A stretch of DNA of 64,000 nt from JAGVGT01 sp963807225 (GCA_963807225.1 CAWEAD010000006.1:66392-130391), one strand, 5' to 3'; shown: positions 48,217-57,727, counted from the stretch's first letter. Made by a program: numbers and translations. The notes: a model not told the origin generated them from the letters alone.

Positions 48217-48451
48217 CTCCGGGTACTGACTGTTGATGATTCAAGTTATCCGTTTGCAGCTTGGGTGTGGTCCGTGGGAGGCTGATATTATAATATCCCG
48301 GCCAACCCGAGCAACTGGTAAATTGAAAACCCCGGTTTGTCCCCTTCTTGCCCAAGGGTCTTCCGGCAGAGGTCAACCAAGGGCGCGAGCCAATTCCTGC
48401 TCCCCGACAAATCGTTAGCGGTTCCTGGAAATTACCGTCGCGAGGTTCCGT

Positions 48452-49114
48452 TTATGCAACTCTTCTGATGCAGCCGGGCGCGTCGTGCCTGACGTCGTTG
48501 ACCATCCGGCTGACCGGGTGGGCCACGAGCAGGAAGGGATCGTGCGGGTGGATGAAATTCAGGTCATGGATCGGGTCGGCCACCAGGTCGAGCCAGGTGC
48601 CCCGCCGGGTCGGGGGAACGATCAGCGGCATCCGGTCATGGAGTCTGGCCACTACGCCGTTGGCGCTGGTGGTGATGATCGTGGTCGACTCAACAGTCTC
48701 CCCTGCCCCGCCCTGCCACTGTTCCCACAGTCCGGCAAAGGTGAACAGCCCCTTGTTCTTCATCCGGATGAAGTAGGGCCTTTTTTCACTGTCGTGGTGC
48801 TGCCACTCGTAAAAACCGTCGGCCGGGATCAAACAGCGCCTCTTCTTGTAGGCTTCCCGAAAGGCCGGTTTCTCGGCCAGGGTCTCGGCCCGGGCGTTGA
48901 TCGTCCGGTAGGCGATCTTCTCGTCCTTGGCCCAGGCGGGAATCAACCCCCAGCGGGCCAGGGCCGGTTTCAGGTAACCGTGCTCGCCCTTCTTGATAAT
49001 GGGAATGGTCTGGGAAGGCGCGATATTGTAACGCGGCGGGAAGTCGAGCTCTTGCCGCAGGTGGAATTCTACCTTGATCTCTTCAGGTTTTATGATGGTG
49101 AACCGGCCGCACAT
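48452..49114 (-). CDS. SRAP-domain protein (YedK/HMCES type)
   Basis: Shields abasic sites in single-stranded DNA by forming a covalent link through Cys2. The start is fixed by the family motif MCGRF at ATG 49114. Other conserved parts: RYNIAPSQTIPII, TINARAETLAEKPAF, CLIPADGFYEWQ and HDRMPLIV. 220 residues, standard. The upstream open frame is not part of the protein. Stand-alone. Confidence 0.93.
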   Translation of the reverse strand: MCGRFTIIKPEEIKVEFHLRQELDFPPRYNIAPSQTIPIIKKGEHGYLKPALARWGLIPAWAKDEKIAYRTINARAETLAEKPAFREAYKKRRCLIPADGFYEWQHHDSEKRPYFIRMKNKGLFTFAGLWEQWQGGAGETVESTTIITTSANGVVARLHDRMPLIVPPTRRGTWLDLVADPIHDLNFIHPHDPFLLVAHPVSRMVNDVRHDAPGCIRRVA

Positions 49115-49314
49115 ATCCCAGCTTTGCTCCCTCGCTATCCCGGCCTGACCGCTTTTGGTCAAGGAGCAGGCGCAACTTGACTTTACTTTAGCTCGATGCC
49201 TAGACTGGCTAAGAGAATAAATTCTCATTTTTCCTCTGGTCCCGCCGGATCATTTTACCGCCCCGGGTAGTCTTGCACCAGGAGTAACATCAGCTTACCA
49301 AGGAGATCTCAACC

Positions 49315-50358
49315 ATGCCAACCATCCCCGCTTATGCCGCCATGACCGCCAAAGCTCAGTTAAAACCGTACCCCATCGAACGCCGGGAACCAGGAGCGCA
49401 CGAGGTCTTGATCGACATTCTCTACTGTGGCGTTTGTCACTCCGATATTCACCAGGCCCGCAATGAATGGGGGGGCTCGATCTTCCCGATGGTTCCCGGC
49501 CACGAGATTGTCGGCACCGTTGCCAAGACCGGAGCCCAGGTCGGCAAATGGCGGGTCGGCGACACCGTCGGGGTCGGCTGCTTCGTCGATTCCTGCCGAA
49601 AATGCGAGGCCTGCCGTGAAGGTGAAGAGCAATTCTGTGCGGAAGGGATGAGCGTCACCTACAACGGTTACGAACGCGACGGCAAGACCCCGACCTACGG
49701 GGGCTACTCGACCCGCATTACGGTGAATGAGGATTACGTCCTGCGCATCCCGGCGGGAATGCCGCTGGAACGGGTGGCGCCGCTGCTCTGTGCCGGGATC
49801 ACCACCTACTCGCCGCTCAAGCGCTTTGGCGTCAAGCCCGGAGACCAGGTCGCCATTCTGGGCTTAGGGGGCCTCGGTCATATGGGAGTCAAAATCGCCA
49901 AGGCCATGGGGGCCAAGGTCACGGTGCTCAGCCACTCACCGGGCAAGCGGGATGCCGCCCTGGCCCTGGGCGCCGACGATTTCGTGGTCACCAGTGACCC
50001 GGATGCCTTCCGGAAGAATGCCAAGCGCTTCGATTTCATCCTCGACACGGTCTCCGCCCGGCACGACTATAACGCCTATCTTGAGCTGTTGAAGCGGGAC
50101 CGGACCATGGTCCTGGTCGGCATCCCCGATCCCATCCCGCTGGCCGCCGGCTCCCTGGTCATGCAGCGCCGCCATCTGGCCGGCTCGCTGATCGGCGGTA
50201 TCCGGGAAACCCAGGAGATGCTCGATTTCTGTGCCCGGCATGGCGTGCTGTCCGATGTCGAGGTGATTCCGATCCAGAAAATCAACGAGGCCTACGAGCG
50301 GGTGCTGGCCAGTGATGTACGCTACAGATTCGTGATCGACCTGGCCAGCCTGAAATGA
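49315..50358 (+). CDS. Zinc-dependent alcohol dehydrogenase (YahK/cinnamyl-alcohol type)
   Basis: 347 residues, NAD(P)-dependent medium-chain dehydrogenase. Catalytic zinc ligands are in CGVCHSDIH and GHEIVG. Structural zinc cysteines are in CRKCEACREGEEQFC. The Rossmann motif is GLGGLGHMGVK. Likely reduces aldehydes with NADPH; substrate unknown. AAGGAGATC precedes ATG. Stand-alone. Confidence 0.93.
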   Translation: MPTIPAYAAMTAKAQLKPYPIERREPGAHEVLIDILYCGVCHSDIHQARNEWGGSIFPMVPGHEIVGTVAKTGAQVGKWRVGDTVGVGCFVDSCRKCEACREGEEQFCAEGMSVTYNGYERDGKTPTYGGYSTRITVNEDYVLRIPAGMPLERVAPLLCAGITTYSPLKRFGVKPGDQVAILGLGGLGHMGVKIAKAMGAKVTVLSHSPGKRDAALALGADDFVVTSDPDAFRKNAKRFDFILDTVSARHDYNAYLELLKRDRTMVLVGIPDPIPLAAGSLVMQRRHLAGSLIGGIRETQEMLDFCARHGVLSDVEVIPIQKINEAYERVLASDVRYRFVIDLASLK

Positions 50359-50566
50359 AAACAATTATCCCCTCGGCCTGAGAGGGAAGTTAGAGGCCCC
50401 GTCTCCCTCAGGAACCCCGGTGCCCCTTGAGGGTATGAAAGAAGGGATCAGGGGATGGGCAGGCATTCAAACAATCTTGCTCTTCTCGGCACCAAGCATG
50501 GGGTTGAGGCCGTCACCCGAGGGTGGGGGGAACCCTCGCCAGTTGGGGTAATATCCGTGAGGTGAA

Positions 50567-51802
50567 ATGGACAGGAAACTAGTCATTGCCATGGTGGGGT
50601 TACCGGCTCGGGGCAAATCCACCATGGCCCGAAAAATAGCCGGCACCCTGAAGCTTGACGAGGTCAATGTGCGGATTTTCAATAACGGCGATCTCCGGCG
50701 GCAGCTTTCCGCCAACCATCACTCCGCCCCGGAGTTGTTTTCGCCCGAAAATCCGGAAGGGGTAAAATTCCGGGAAAAATGCGCCCGCCTTAATCTGGAA
50801 ATGGCCGGCGATTTTTTAACCGGCGCCGGTGAAGTAGCCATAATCGATGCGACCAATGTCACCTGCGGGCGGCGCAAATTGATTAAAAAGACCTTTCCTG
50901 ATTATCCGCTCCTGTTCATTGAGTGCATGAATACCGATGAAGAGGCGCTGGAAGCGAATCTTGAACGGAAGGCCCTTCTAAAGGAGTTCCGGCATCTCGG
51001 CCGGGAGCAGGCCCTGGAGAGTTTCCTGAAACGAATCGATTTTTACGAGAGTGTGTACGAACCGTTGCACGACGAGCGAAACTTCATCCTGGTGGATTCC
51101 TTTGAGGGGCACATCCTCCAGGAGCATTTAACCGACCTGCTGCCCTATTATGATCGGATTCGCGATCTGATCACCACCCGCATTGTGCGGAATCTTTTTC
51201 TGGTCCGGCACGGGGAAACCTATTTCAACCAGGAAGATCGCATTGGCGGGGATTCGGATCTGACCGAGGAGGGGTTGGCTCAGGCCCATGGACTGGCGGA
51301 ATATTTCTCCCATGAACGCATTCCGATAATTTTCACCAGCAACTACAAGCGCACCCTGCAAACCGCCGCTCCCATAGCCGCGAAACAGGAGCATTGCTCG
51401 ATCATCTCCTTACCGGAGTTCAACGAGATTTACGCCGGGGTCTGCGACGGTATGACCTATGGGGAAATACAGGAGCGGATGCCCGAGGTGGCCACCAGCC
51501 GGAAACACAATAAGTATAATTATGTCTATCCCGGCGGCGAAGGCTATGCCACCATGGAGAGACGCATCCACCGGGGTCTGCAGAAGGTTTTTTATCTGAA
51601 CAACTACGACGACAACATCATGATCGTCGGCCACCGGGCGGTCAACCGGATGATCCTGTCGGATTTCGTCTTTCGCCCCAAAGAAGAGGTGCCGTACATC
51701 TACATGCCCCAGAACCGCTACTATCATATCCAGGTCGATCCCCACAAAAAGATCTTCGAACTCAAGCCGTATGCGCGGGAACCGATTAAGGACAAATCGT
51801 GA
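50567..51802 (+). CDS. 6-phosphofructo-2-kinase/fructose-2,6-bisphosphatase-like bifunctional enzyme
   Basis: 411 residues. The N-terminal kinase domain has P-loop GLPARGKSTMARKIAG and IDATNV. The C-terminal histidine-phosphatase domain has LVRHGETYFNQEDRIGGDSD with catalytic His, and GHRAVNRMIL. Same domain order as the eukaryotic PFKFB enzymes that set fructose-2,6-bisphosphate. Bacterial homologues exist but are uncommon, and their substrate is unproven. GAGGTGAA precedes ATG. Stand-alone. Confidence 0.9.
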   Translation: MDRKLVIAMVGLPARGKSTMARKIAGTLKLDEVNVRIFNNGDLRRQLSANHHSAPELFSPENPEGVKFREKCARLNLEMAGDFLTGAGEVAIIDATNVTCGRRKLIKKTFPDYPLLFIECMNTDEEALEANLERKALLKEFRHLGREQALESFLKRIDFYESVYEPLHDERNFILVDSFEGHILQEHLTDLLPYYDRIRDLITTRIVRNLFLVRHGETYFNQEDRIGGDSDLTEEGLAQAHGLAEYFSHERIPIIFTSNYKRTLQTAAPIAAKQEHCSIISLPEFNEIYAGVCDGMTYGEIQERMPEVATSRKHNKYNYVYPGGEGYATMERRIHRGLQKVFYLNNYDDNIMIVGHRAVNRMILSDFVFRPKEEVPYIYMPQNRYYHIQVDPHKKIFELKPYAREPIKDKS

Positions 51803-51897
51803 GCAAAAGAAGGGGCGGCGAAGTTTTCTCGCGGATTGACAAAAAGGAACTCGAATTCCCTTTCGACCAGGATAACTCCAGGCCTTAAAGGTCAAAA

Positions 51898-51958
51898 AGA
51901 AGCGGCGGCAGGTCTTGAAAGATTATCCTGGGATAATTCAAGACCTGCCGCCGCTTCT
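51898..51958 (-). terminator. Long perfect-stem terminator for the 37-residue gene
   Basis: AGAAGCGGCGGCAGGTCTTG pairs with CAAGACCTGCCGCCGCTTCT. With inner pairs the stem reaches about 22 bp plus a small inner hairpin. On the minus strand it is followed by TTTTTGACC. Confidence 0.85.
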
Positions 51959-51993
51959 GGGTAAAACCCTGCAAAGACCACTACCTGAGGCAG

Positions 51994-52107
51994 TTACGCG
52001 ATTTTTTTCGGTTGCTTGTCCTGCTTCTTCTGGTCTTTTTTATCGTGTTTGCTGCTCAGCTGTTTTTTGCTCTTGTCCTTATCTTTCTTGCCGCCCTTGT
52101 CACCCAT
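51994..52107 (-). CDS. 37-residue lysine-rich peptide
   Basis: ATG 52107 is preceded by GAGGAGG at ideal spacing and followed by 37 codons, starting MGDKGGKKDKDKSKKQ and ending in PKKIA, then TAA. It is one-third or more lysine with many Asp and Gln, so highly basic and disordered. A long terminator follows 36 bases later. A strong ribosome site plus terminator make it a true gene. It resembles small MGDK-type lysine-rich proteins seen in other bacteria; the role is unknown, perhaps nucleic-acid binding. Confidence 0.85.
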   Translation of the reverse strand: MGDKGGKKDKDKSKKQLSSKHDKKDQKKQDKQPKKIA

Positions 52108-52476
52108 TGCATCCTCCTCTGTGGTCAGACATCTTCTCGACCTGCCGACTGTCGATCCCGCATAACAAACATCAGGACTTAACCACGATACCCAGCAGGG
52201 TATGGGGTGTCAACAATAGCGGAAATAAATCCGGGCCGGAAATCTCAAGATGGCGCGAAAACCCGGAGCTGCCGGCTTACTTCCGCGTTCTTCCCTGGAA
52301 CTGCTCTCTTTTGTTTACCGGATTATCCCCAAGGCATAGCCCACGGAGAAAAGCTAGTTTCCGTTCAGGAGAAAAATAGTTCAAGGACCAAAAACCGGCG
52401 GTTTTTCGAAACAATTCGGAATTGTTCCCCGGCTCATTTTTACTTACGGCGCTGCTCCGTGCTACAATCCCAGCAG

Positions 52477-53124
52477 ATGAAATTTACCCGCAACATACTC
52501 TGGCTGGCCTTGTTCGCCATTGCCATGGCCCAGGTCGAGGCGGCCCTGGTGGTCCATTTGCGGACCATTTATTATCCGGACCACCCGCTGCGGATCTTCC
52601 CGCTTGAGTTGATGTCGCAACACGACCTCGGGATGGAACTGGTCCGGGAATCGGCCACGCTGGTGATGATTCTGACCGTGGCCCTGCTGGCGGAAAAAGG
52701 GGCAACGCGGATTTTTGCCGCCTTCGTCCTGGTCTTCGGCCTTTGGGATCTATTTTATTACTTCTGGCTCAAAATAATGATCGGCTGGCCGGTAAGCTGG
52801 CGCGAGTGGGATGTCCTGTTTTTGATTCCCTGGCCCTGGCTTGGGCCCTGGCTGGCGCCGGTAATGATTGCCTGGCTTTTTGTGCTCTGGGGCGGGTGGA
52901 TACTGCTTCTGGACCGGGAGGTTCGCTTCACCCGGGGCGCGGCCTGGCTGTTTATCCTCGGGGTGCTCCTGGCCCTGGCTGCCTTCCTGCTGCCGGCCCT
53001 GCCGTTGCTGGCCGCGGGCCAGGAGGCCTTGCGTCATTTTCAGCCGGACCGCTTCCCCTGGCCCTTGTATCTTCCCGGGTATCTGTTGATGGCCTTCAGC
53101 CTCTGGCGGGTTGCCAGCCAATAA
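52477..53124 (+). CDS. Multi-pass membrane protein of unknown function
   Basis: 215 residues with about six hydrophobic helices, e.g. ILWLALFAIAMAQVEAALVV, AAFVLVFGLWDLFYYFWL and GAAWLFILGVLLALAAFLLP. Start at ATG 52477 where membrane sequence begins; no good ribosome site. No family recognised. The 52108-52476 gap upstream shows no other gene. Confidence 0.75.
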   Translation: MKFTRNILWLALFAIAMAQVEAALVVHLRTIYYPDHPLRIFPLELMSQHDLGMELVRESATLVMILTVALLAEKGATRIFAAFVLVFGLWDLFYYFWLKIMIGWPVSWREWDVLFLIPWPWLGPWLAPVMIAWLFVLWGGWILLLDREVRFTRGAAWLFILGVLLALAAFLLPALPLLAAGQEALRHFQPDRFPWPLYLPGYLLMAFSLWRVASQ

Positions 53125-53243
53125 ATAAAGCACCCCCCTGCCCTCGCCACGGACTCAGGCCAATTGACAAATTCATTAATGTCAGCTACTAAAAGGGACA
53201 ATGATAATGGATCTTGCTTAAATAGCCATTAGGAGATGATATT

Positions 53244-53957
53244 ATGCGTTTTTCTCAGAAAATCATGGTGTTGCTGTTTGCCTTGCTGTTCCTCCCTGCC
53301 ATTGCCGTAGCGGAAACGGCGTATGTTTCCGATCAGCTGGTCATAACCTTGCGACGGGGCAAGGGTACGGAGTACCAAATATTAAAAACCCTTAAATCCG
53401 GGACGCCCATGGAGGTTCTGGAAAAGGATGATAATGATAACTATGCCAAAGTCAGACTGGAAAGCGGGGAAGAAGGATATGTTTTGAGTCAATATCTCAC
53501 TGATGAGACCCCCAAGGCCATAATCATCTCCCGGCTGGAAAAACAGGTTGAAAAAATTCGGGAACAATTAGCTCAAGCCAAGGCAAAACTGGCCGACTCC
53601 TCCCAGGTGCTCAATGCGGTACAGGAGAAACAAACCCAGAAGGAAGCTGAGCTTACCGGAAGCGTCAACGAACTCAACCGGGCCCTGGCCAAAGCTCAAG
53701 ATGACCTGCGGGCAGTCACTTTAAAATATAACACCCTTCTGGAAAATTCCGGCAAGGTAGTAGAAATTACCAACGAGCGTGACGAGCTCAAAAAGACAAA
53801 TGCAAAGCTTGCCTCGGAAGTCCAATCTCTGACGGCGGAGAATTCCGATCTTTCGCGCACCGGTGCGATCAAGTGGTTTCTGGCCGGGGCTGGAGTCTTA
53901 TTTTTTGGCTGGATAATCGGTAAAATTTCCCGGGAAAAAAAGCGGGGCTTATATTAA
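53244..53957 (+). CDS. SH3-domain coiled-coil membrane-anchored protein (TIGR04211-like)
   Basis: 237 residues: signal peptide (IMVLLFALLFLPAIAVAETA), bacterial SH3 domain (YVSDQLVITLRRGKGTEY to about 90), a long coiled coil (about 95-205), and a C-terminal transmembrane segment (WFLAGAGVLFFGWIIG) with a basic tail. This order matches the SH3-and-anchor family of Gram-negative envelopes. It may bind peptidoglycan. AGGAGATGAT precedes ATG. Stand-alone. Confidence 0.9.
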   Translation: MRFSQKIMVLLFALLFLPAIAVAETAYVSDQLVITLRRGKGTEYQILKTLKSGTPMEVLEKDDNDNYAKVRLESGEEGYVLSQYLTDETPKAIIISRLEKQVEKIREQLAQAKAKLADSSQVLNAVQEKQTQKEAELTGSVNELNRALAKAQDDLRAVTLKYNTLLENSGKVVEITNERDELKKTNAKLASEVQSLTAENSDLSRTGAIKWFLAGAGVLFFGWIIGKISREKKRGLY

Positions 53958-54081
53958 GCCGGGGGCGGCAATTGTCTCCCCCGCGACAATGACGATTTCG
54001 GCCGCCAAAACCTTCGCTTAGACCCAAAAGACCGGCCTCAAACGAGGTTTAAAGATTTACCCCACCCGGCCCCGGAGTCGC

Positions 54082-54504
54082 TCATGTTGATAGCATGACG
54101 TCGTTTTCCCACACCCCTTCTCGGCGCACCGTTTTGCCGTCGAGGTATGAGATTTCGACGCCCCTGCCATCTTTCTTGCCGTTCTTCCACCTCCCGATAT
54201 ATCTGATTTTGCCGGCGGCGCTGACGATATCCTCCTCGCCCGTCCCGTGGCGGCGGTCGGCATAGAACTCCCCTTTGTAAAGACTGCCGTCGGCATAATG
54301 GAGCACTCCCAACCCGCTCATCGTGCCGTATAACCAGGAACCGATATAGGTAAATTCCTCGCAGGTGTAAGTCCCGACCCCATGGGGCATACCGTTACGA
54401 AATTCCCCGATATATTCACCGTCCCGGAAGGGGATCGCCTGTTTTTCCGCTGGTCTCTTTTGCGTCATTTCTAAATACTTTGCTGATGGAGCCGGGTCAG
54501 CCAA
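54082..54504 (-). CDS. MORN-repeat protein
   Basis: Up to 140 residues with about five MORN repeats (YIGEFRNGMPHGVGTYTC, YKGEFYADRRHGTGEED, YIGRWKNGKKDGRGVE). MORN repeats form beta-hairpin rods, often at membranes. The start is uncertain; ATG 54468 is an alternative. No enzymatic motif. Confidence 0.85.
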   Translation of the reverse strand: MADPAPSAKYLEMTQKRPAEKQAIPFRDGEYIGEFRNGMPHGVGTYTCEEFTYIGSWLYGTMSGLGVLHYADGSLYKGEFYADRRHGTGEEDIVSAAGKIRYIGRWKNGKKDGRGVEISYLDGKTVRREGVWENDVMLST

Positions 54505-54708
54505 TTGCCTCCCGGTATAAGACCGTCATTTAATACTTCGCCTTGTTATACTCTAACCGCCCACTTTTCCGGGACAAAAAAATCATCCGGAGATGATCGA
54601 ATAATAAAACCCGGCACCGTCCCGGAGTTTCGGAATAAAAAAGTAAGGCGCCCCAATTCTCGGGGCAGGTTTGCCGGGGCAGAATATTCCACCAGCCGGC
54701 GACTTTTT

Positions 54709-55116
54709 TTATTTCGGCAGGAGATCCTTGGCCCTGAGGTAGGTGAAGTAAACCTGGTCGGTGCCGAGGATATGGTTCTTCAGCCAGGAAATCAAAAAGT
54801 CGAAAACCTCGTTGGTCATGACCTTGCCGGCCCGTAAGTCGTTCTGAATCTGCTTGGTCTTCTTGATCAGCTGCCAATGCTGGTTCAGGTGCGCCAGGAA
54901 ATCCGGATGCGGCTCCAGCAGCAGCTGTTCGGTATAAAAATGGTATTCGGTATAGCGGATCATCTCCTCAAGGCTCAGCTCGATCGCGTCCCGGGCCGCC
55001 CCTTGCTCCAGGTTGTCCAAAAAGGCATTGATCACCTGCAGCAGCTTCTGATGCTGCGCGTCAATGACTGCCACCCCGACGCTGAAATCATCTTGCCAGA
55101 GGATATACTCTCTCAT
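54709..55116 (-). CDS. Bacteriohemerythrin
   Basis: 135 residues, a di-iron O2-binding four-helix bundle. Iron ligands appear in IDAQHQKLL, YHFYTEQLL, and HILGTDQVYF. The start MREYILWQDDFSVGV is typical. It fits O2 sensing or scavenging in an anaerobe. No chemoreceptor domain is fused. Stand-alone. Confidence 0.92.
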   Translation of the reverse strand: MREYILWQDDFSVGVAVIDAQHQKLLQVINAFLDNLEQGAARDAIELSLEEMIRYTEYHFYTEQLLLEPHPDFLAHLNQHWQLIKKTKQIQNDLRAGKVMTNEVFDFLISWLKNHILGTDQVYFTYLRAKDLLPK

Positions 55117-55212
55117 CGTTCACCTGTCATTCCTGGAAAAGGTTACCAACTCTCAATCAGCCTCGGATCATAGCCGCAGTAAGCGGTTTGAGCAAACTAG
55201 TTGCGCAACTCA

Positions 55213-55530
55213 GCTTTATTTTTTCGCGTGCTCTTCTATATACTTCGGCAAAGCGTCGCGAGCCACCAGCCCGTTGCGCTTGAGCTTAAAGGCGGGGATA
55301 GCCCACGTCGGGCCGGAATATTCAGGTAATCCTGGGTATAAGGCGCTGTTTCGGCGGCCTGGGCCATGGTCGGGAAACTTGAAGTAGGCGTGGGGATCGC
55401 CTCAAAATTGCAGCAAATTCATCAGCAGACGAACCGTCCTGCCGTTGCCATCAACAAACGGATGGATCGCCGCCGGTTCGAAATGGGCCAGGGCCGCCCG
55501 GACCACAGCAGTTCTGTCGATTCAGGGTTC
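55213..55530 (-). pseudogene. Fic-family protein relic
   Basis: The minus strand shows the Fic catalytic motif as IHPFVDGNGRTVRLLMNLLQ followed by a stop, preceded by TAVVRAALAHFEPA in the same frame. Beyond the stop, short conserved-looking pieces continue in two other frames, ending near 55213. There is no intact start. The 55117-55986 stretch otherwise holds nothing I can name except the promoter-like site at 55893. Confidence 0.65.
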
Positions 55531-55629
55531 GGGCAATAAAACTTAAAGGTATCCATTTGATGGTAAAAATGTGGTTCCAAGGCCTGAAAATGTCTGATTT
55601 TATGGATAAATACAAGCAATTTAAGTCGA

Positions 55630-55650
55630 CTAGCCTGGTCTGACCCCAAC
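55630..55650. repeat. Dispersed CTGGTCTGACCCCA motif
   Basis: TAGCCTGGTCTGACCCCAA here closely resembles the repeated TAGCTTGGTCTGACCCCAG at 62201-62286. Such motifs are often seen beside REP-type or transposon remnants. Confidence 0.5.
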
Positions 55651-55892
55651 CCGCAGTACCGCATGCCACTTGGAATAAACCAGCAAGGTGTACCTGAACG
55701 CGGTTCTCTGAACTCTGGATCCCTGGCCCTCTTCGCCGCCAATTAAAGAATATTCCCCACTTTCTTTAGCGACATCTGACAATATTACCGAATCGCCACC
55801 CCCTCAGTTACTCCCTTCCTGGCATATTAATAATTTTTATCTCCTTGAATTAAGATGAAAATAAGAGAATTTAAGTTTTCTTGTTAAGCTTC

Positions 55893-55909
55893 TGGCACAC
55901 TTGTTGAAG
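55893..55909 (+). promoter_or_regulatory. Sigma-54-like promoter before zraP-like gene
   Basis: TGGCAC-N5-TTGAA matches the -24/-12 sigma-54 pattern except A for C at -12. It lies about 80 bases before the start. zraP genes elsewhere are sigma-54 controlled, so this is plausible but weak. Confidence 0.35.
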
Positions 55910-55986
55910 TATCAATGCGGCAAGAAGATCGTGGACATTGCCTGAACATGGCTTTTTATCTTTCAACTTTTCGTAAGGAGATTCAC

Positions 55987-56457
55987 ATGAAGAAACTACT
56001 GATCATTTCCGCCTTGGTTGGAACCTTGGGCCTGGTCGGCTATCAGGTGGCCACGGCCCAAGCCGACGGCAACCGCCCCGGTTACGGACCCGGCTACGGC
56101 TACTGCGGCAATTACGGCTTCGGCGGCCCCGGCGTCACCGGCGACAACGCCAACTTCACCAAGTTCAGCGACGAGACCGTCGATCTCCGCAAGGAGCTGA
56201 TCACCCGCCGCGCCGAGCTGGGTGCCCTGTACCGTCAGGACAATCTCGACTCCAAGAAGATCGCCGCCCTGACCGGCGACATCGTCGACCTGCAGAACAA
56301 GCTCGACACGGTCGCCAAAAAGTACGAACTGGACCGGGGATCACGCGGCCCCGCCTACGCCATGGGTTACGGCATGGGCTACGGCATGGGTCCCGGCATG
56401 ATGGGCTACGGCCAGGGGTACGGCCCCGGGTACGGCCGCCATATGATGGACTGGTAA
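55987..56457 (+). CDS. Periplasmic zinc-resistance-associated (ZraP/Spy-like) protein
   Basis: 156 residues: signal peptide (LLIISALVGTLGLVGYQVATA), a helical hairpin core (VDLRKELITRRAELGALYRQ and a second helix to about 125), and Gly-Tyr-Met-rich tails (GYGMGYGMGPGMMGYGQGY) that could bind metal. ZraP-like proteins act as metal-binding periplasmic chaperones. Start ATG 55987 follows AAGGAG. A strong terminator follows, so it is a single-gene unit. Confidence 0.87.
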   Translation: MKKLLIISALVGTLGLVGYQVATAQADGNRPGYGPGYGYCGNYGFGGPGVTGDNANFTKFSDETVDLRKELITRRAELGALYRQDNLDSKKIAALTGDIVDLQNKLDTVAKKYELDRGSRGPAYAMGYGMGYGMGPGMMGYGQGYGPGYGRHMMDW

Positions 56458-56504
56458 GAACTTAAGATACAATCGACTGACTTCCTCCTCTCCTTTCCTC
56501 CTTC

Positions 56505-56547
56505 CCGGGCTCCGCCGAAACCCCACTCGGCGGGGCCCGGCTTTTTT
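56505..56547 (+). terminator. Terminator after zraP-like gene
   Basis: A 14-bp stem, CCGGGCTCCGCCGA with TCGGCGGGGCCCGG, is followed by CTTTTTT. Confidence 0.9.
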
Positions 56548-56685
56548 CGCTCGATCAACCGCGGCAGGCAAAGATCAAAACCGGAAAAGCCGAACAAGGA
56601 AATTGACCAAGGTGGCCGGGAGAATCTCGCCCGGGTGTTGTGGCAAAAAATACCCGCGTTTGACCTCTCGATCTTTTCAAGTATT

Positions 56686-57513
56686 TCAGGCGGCCGGTTT
56701 ATGCTGGTACAGATGCACATCCCTTTGCGGGAAGGGAATGCTGATTCCGCCGGCCTCGAGATTCATCTTGGCCGCCTCGGAAATGTCGAAATATACCCGC
56801 CAGTAGTCGCTTGCTTTAACCCACGGCCGCACCACGAGGTTTACCGAACTGTCGGCCAGGGCGGAAACAGCCACGGTTGCCGGCGGCTCCGCCAGGACCA
56901 GGGCGTGATCCGTCAGGCATTTATGCAGAACCTCCTTGGCTTTGGCTATGTCTGAGTCGTAGGCAATGCCAAAGACCATGTCGACTCTAAGCAATCCCTC
57001 CACCGAATAATTGACGATCGAACCATTGGAAACCGCCCCGTTTGGGATAATTATCCGCTTATTGTCCGGGGAAAGAAGAATGGTATTGAAAATCTGCACT
57101 TCTTTGACCACCCCAAGATGTCCCTGCGCCTCGACCAGGTCCCCGACATTGTAAGGCTTGAAAATCAGGATAAGGACCCCGCCGGCAAAATTTGCCAGGC
57201 TGCCCTGCAAGGCCAGGCCGACGGCCAGACCGGCCGCGCCCAGGACCGCAATGAACGAGGTGGTGGCGATCCCAAGCATGGATGCGACGCTGATGAACAG
57301 CAGCAGCTTCAAACCCCAGGACAGGAGGTGGGTGAGGAAGGGGATCAGGGTTTTATCAGTCCTGGTTTTCTCCATGGCTTTTCTGGCACCACTGGTGACG
57401 ATACCAATGAGCCAAAGACCGACGACCAGGGTAATTATTGCCAGAATCAACTTGGGCGCGTATGAAATTACCAACTCCACAAACCTTCCGGTATAAGAAT
57501 CTATGTTTCCCAT
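56686..57513 (-). CDS. MscS-family small-conductance mechanosensitive channel
   Basis: 275 residues. Start at ATG 57513 with AAAGGAGAGGTG upstream; a longer open frame has no site. Three transmembrane helices, with the pore helix region SFIAVLGAAGLAVGLALQGS, then the beta domain (FKPYNVGDLVEAQGHLGVV) and C-terminal domain. Length is close to E. coli MscS. It releases solutes on osmotic downshock. Stand-alone. Confidence 0.93.
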   Translation of the reverse strand: MGNIDSYTGRFVELVISYAPKLILAIITLVVGLWLIGIVTSGARKAMEKTRTDKTLIPFLTHLLSWGLKLLLFISVASMLGIATTSFIAVLGAAGLAVGLALQGSLANFAGGVLILIFKPYNVGDLVEAQGHLGVVKEVQIFNTILLSPDNKRIIIPNGAVSNGSIVNYSVEGLLRVDMVFGIAYDSDIAKAKEVLHKCLTDHALVLAEPPATVAVSALADSSVNLVVRPWVKASDYWRVYFDISEAAKMNLEAGGISIPFPQRDVHLYQHKPAA

Positions 57514-57691
57514 CACCTCTCCTTTCTTCAAGTTTTGATCTTTGCTTGCCTGCCATTTATTCGCTAAATGGCGGCCTTCCCTCCGGCGAGGCATTTCCCC
57601 CTGTACTTCTAAACTCCACGGTATCACTGCAAAAAATGTCAGGTCAAAACAAAATTTTACGCCGCCGGCCAAGCTTCTCCACCAGCCCATA

Positions 57692-57727
57692 AAAAGCCCG
57701 GCCATGGCAATCGGCAACCGGGCTTTT
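57692..57727. terminator. Hairpin with flanking A/T runs in mscS upstream gap
   Basis: AAAAGCCCGG and CCGGGCTTTT form a 10-bp stem with a 16-base loop. It could terminate in either direction. The 57514-57930 gap holds no other feature I can support. Confidence 0.6.
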
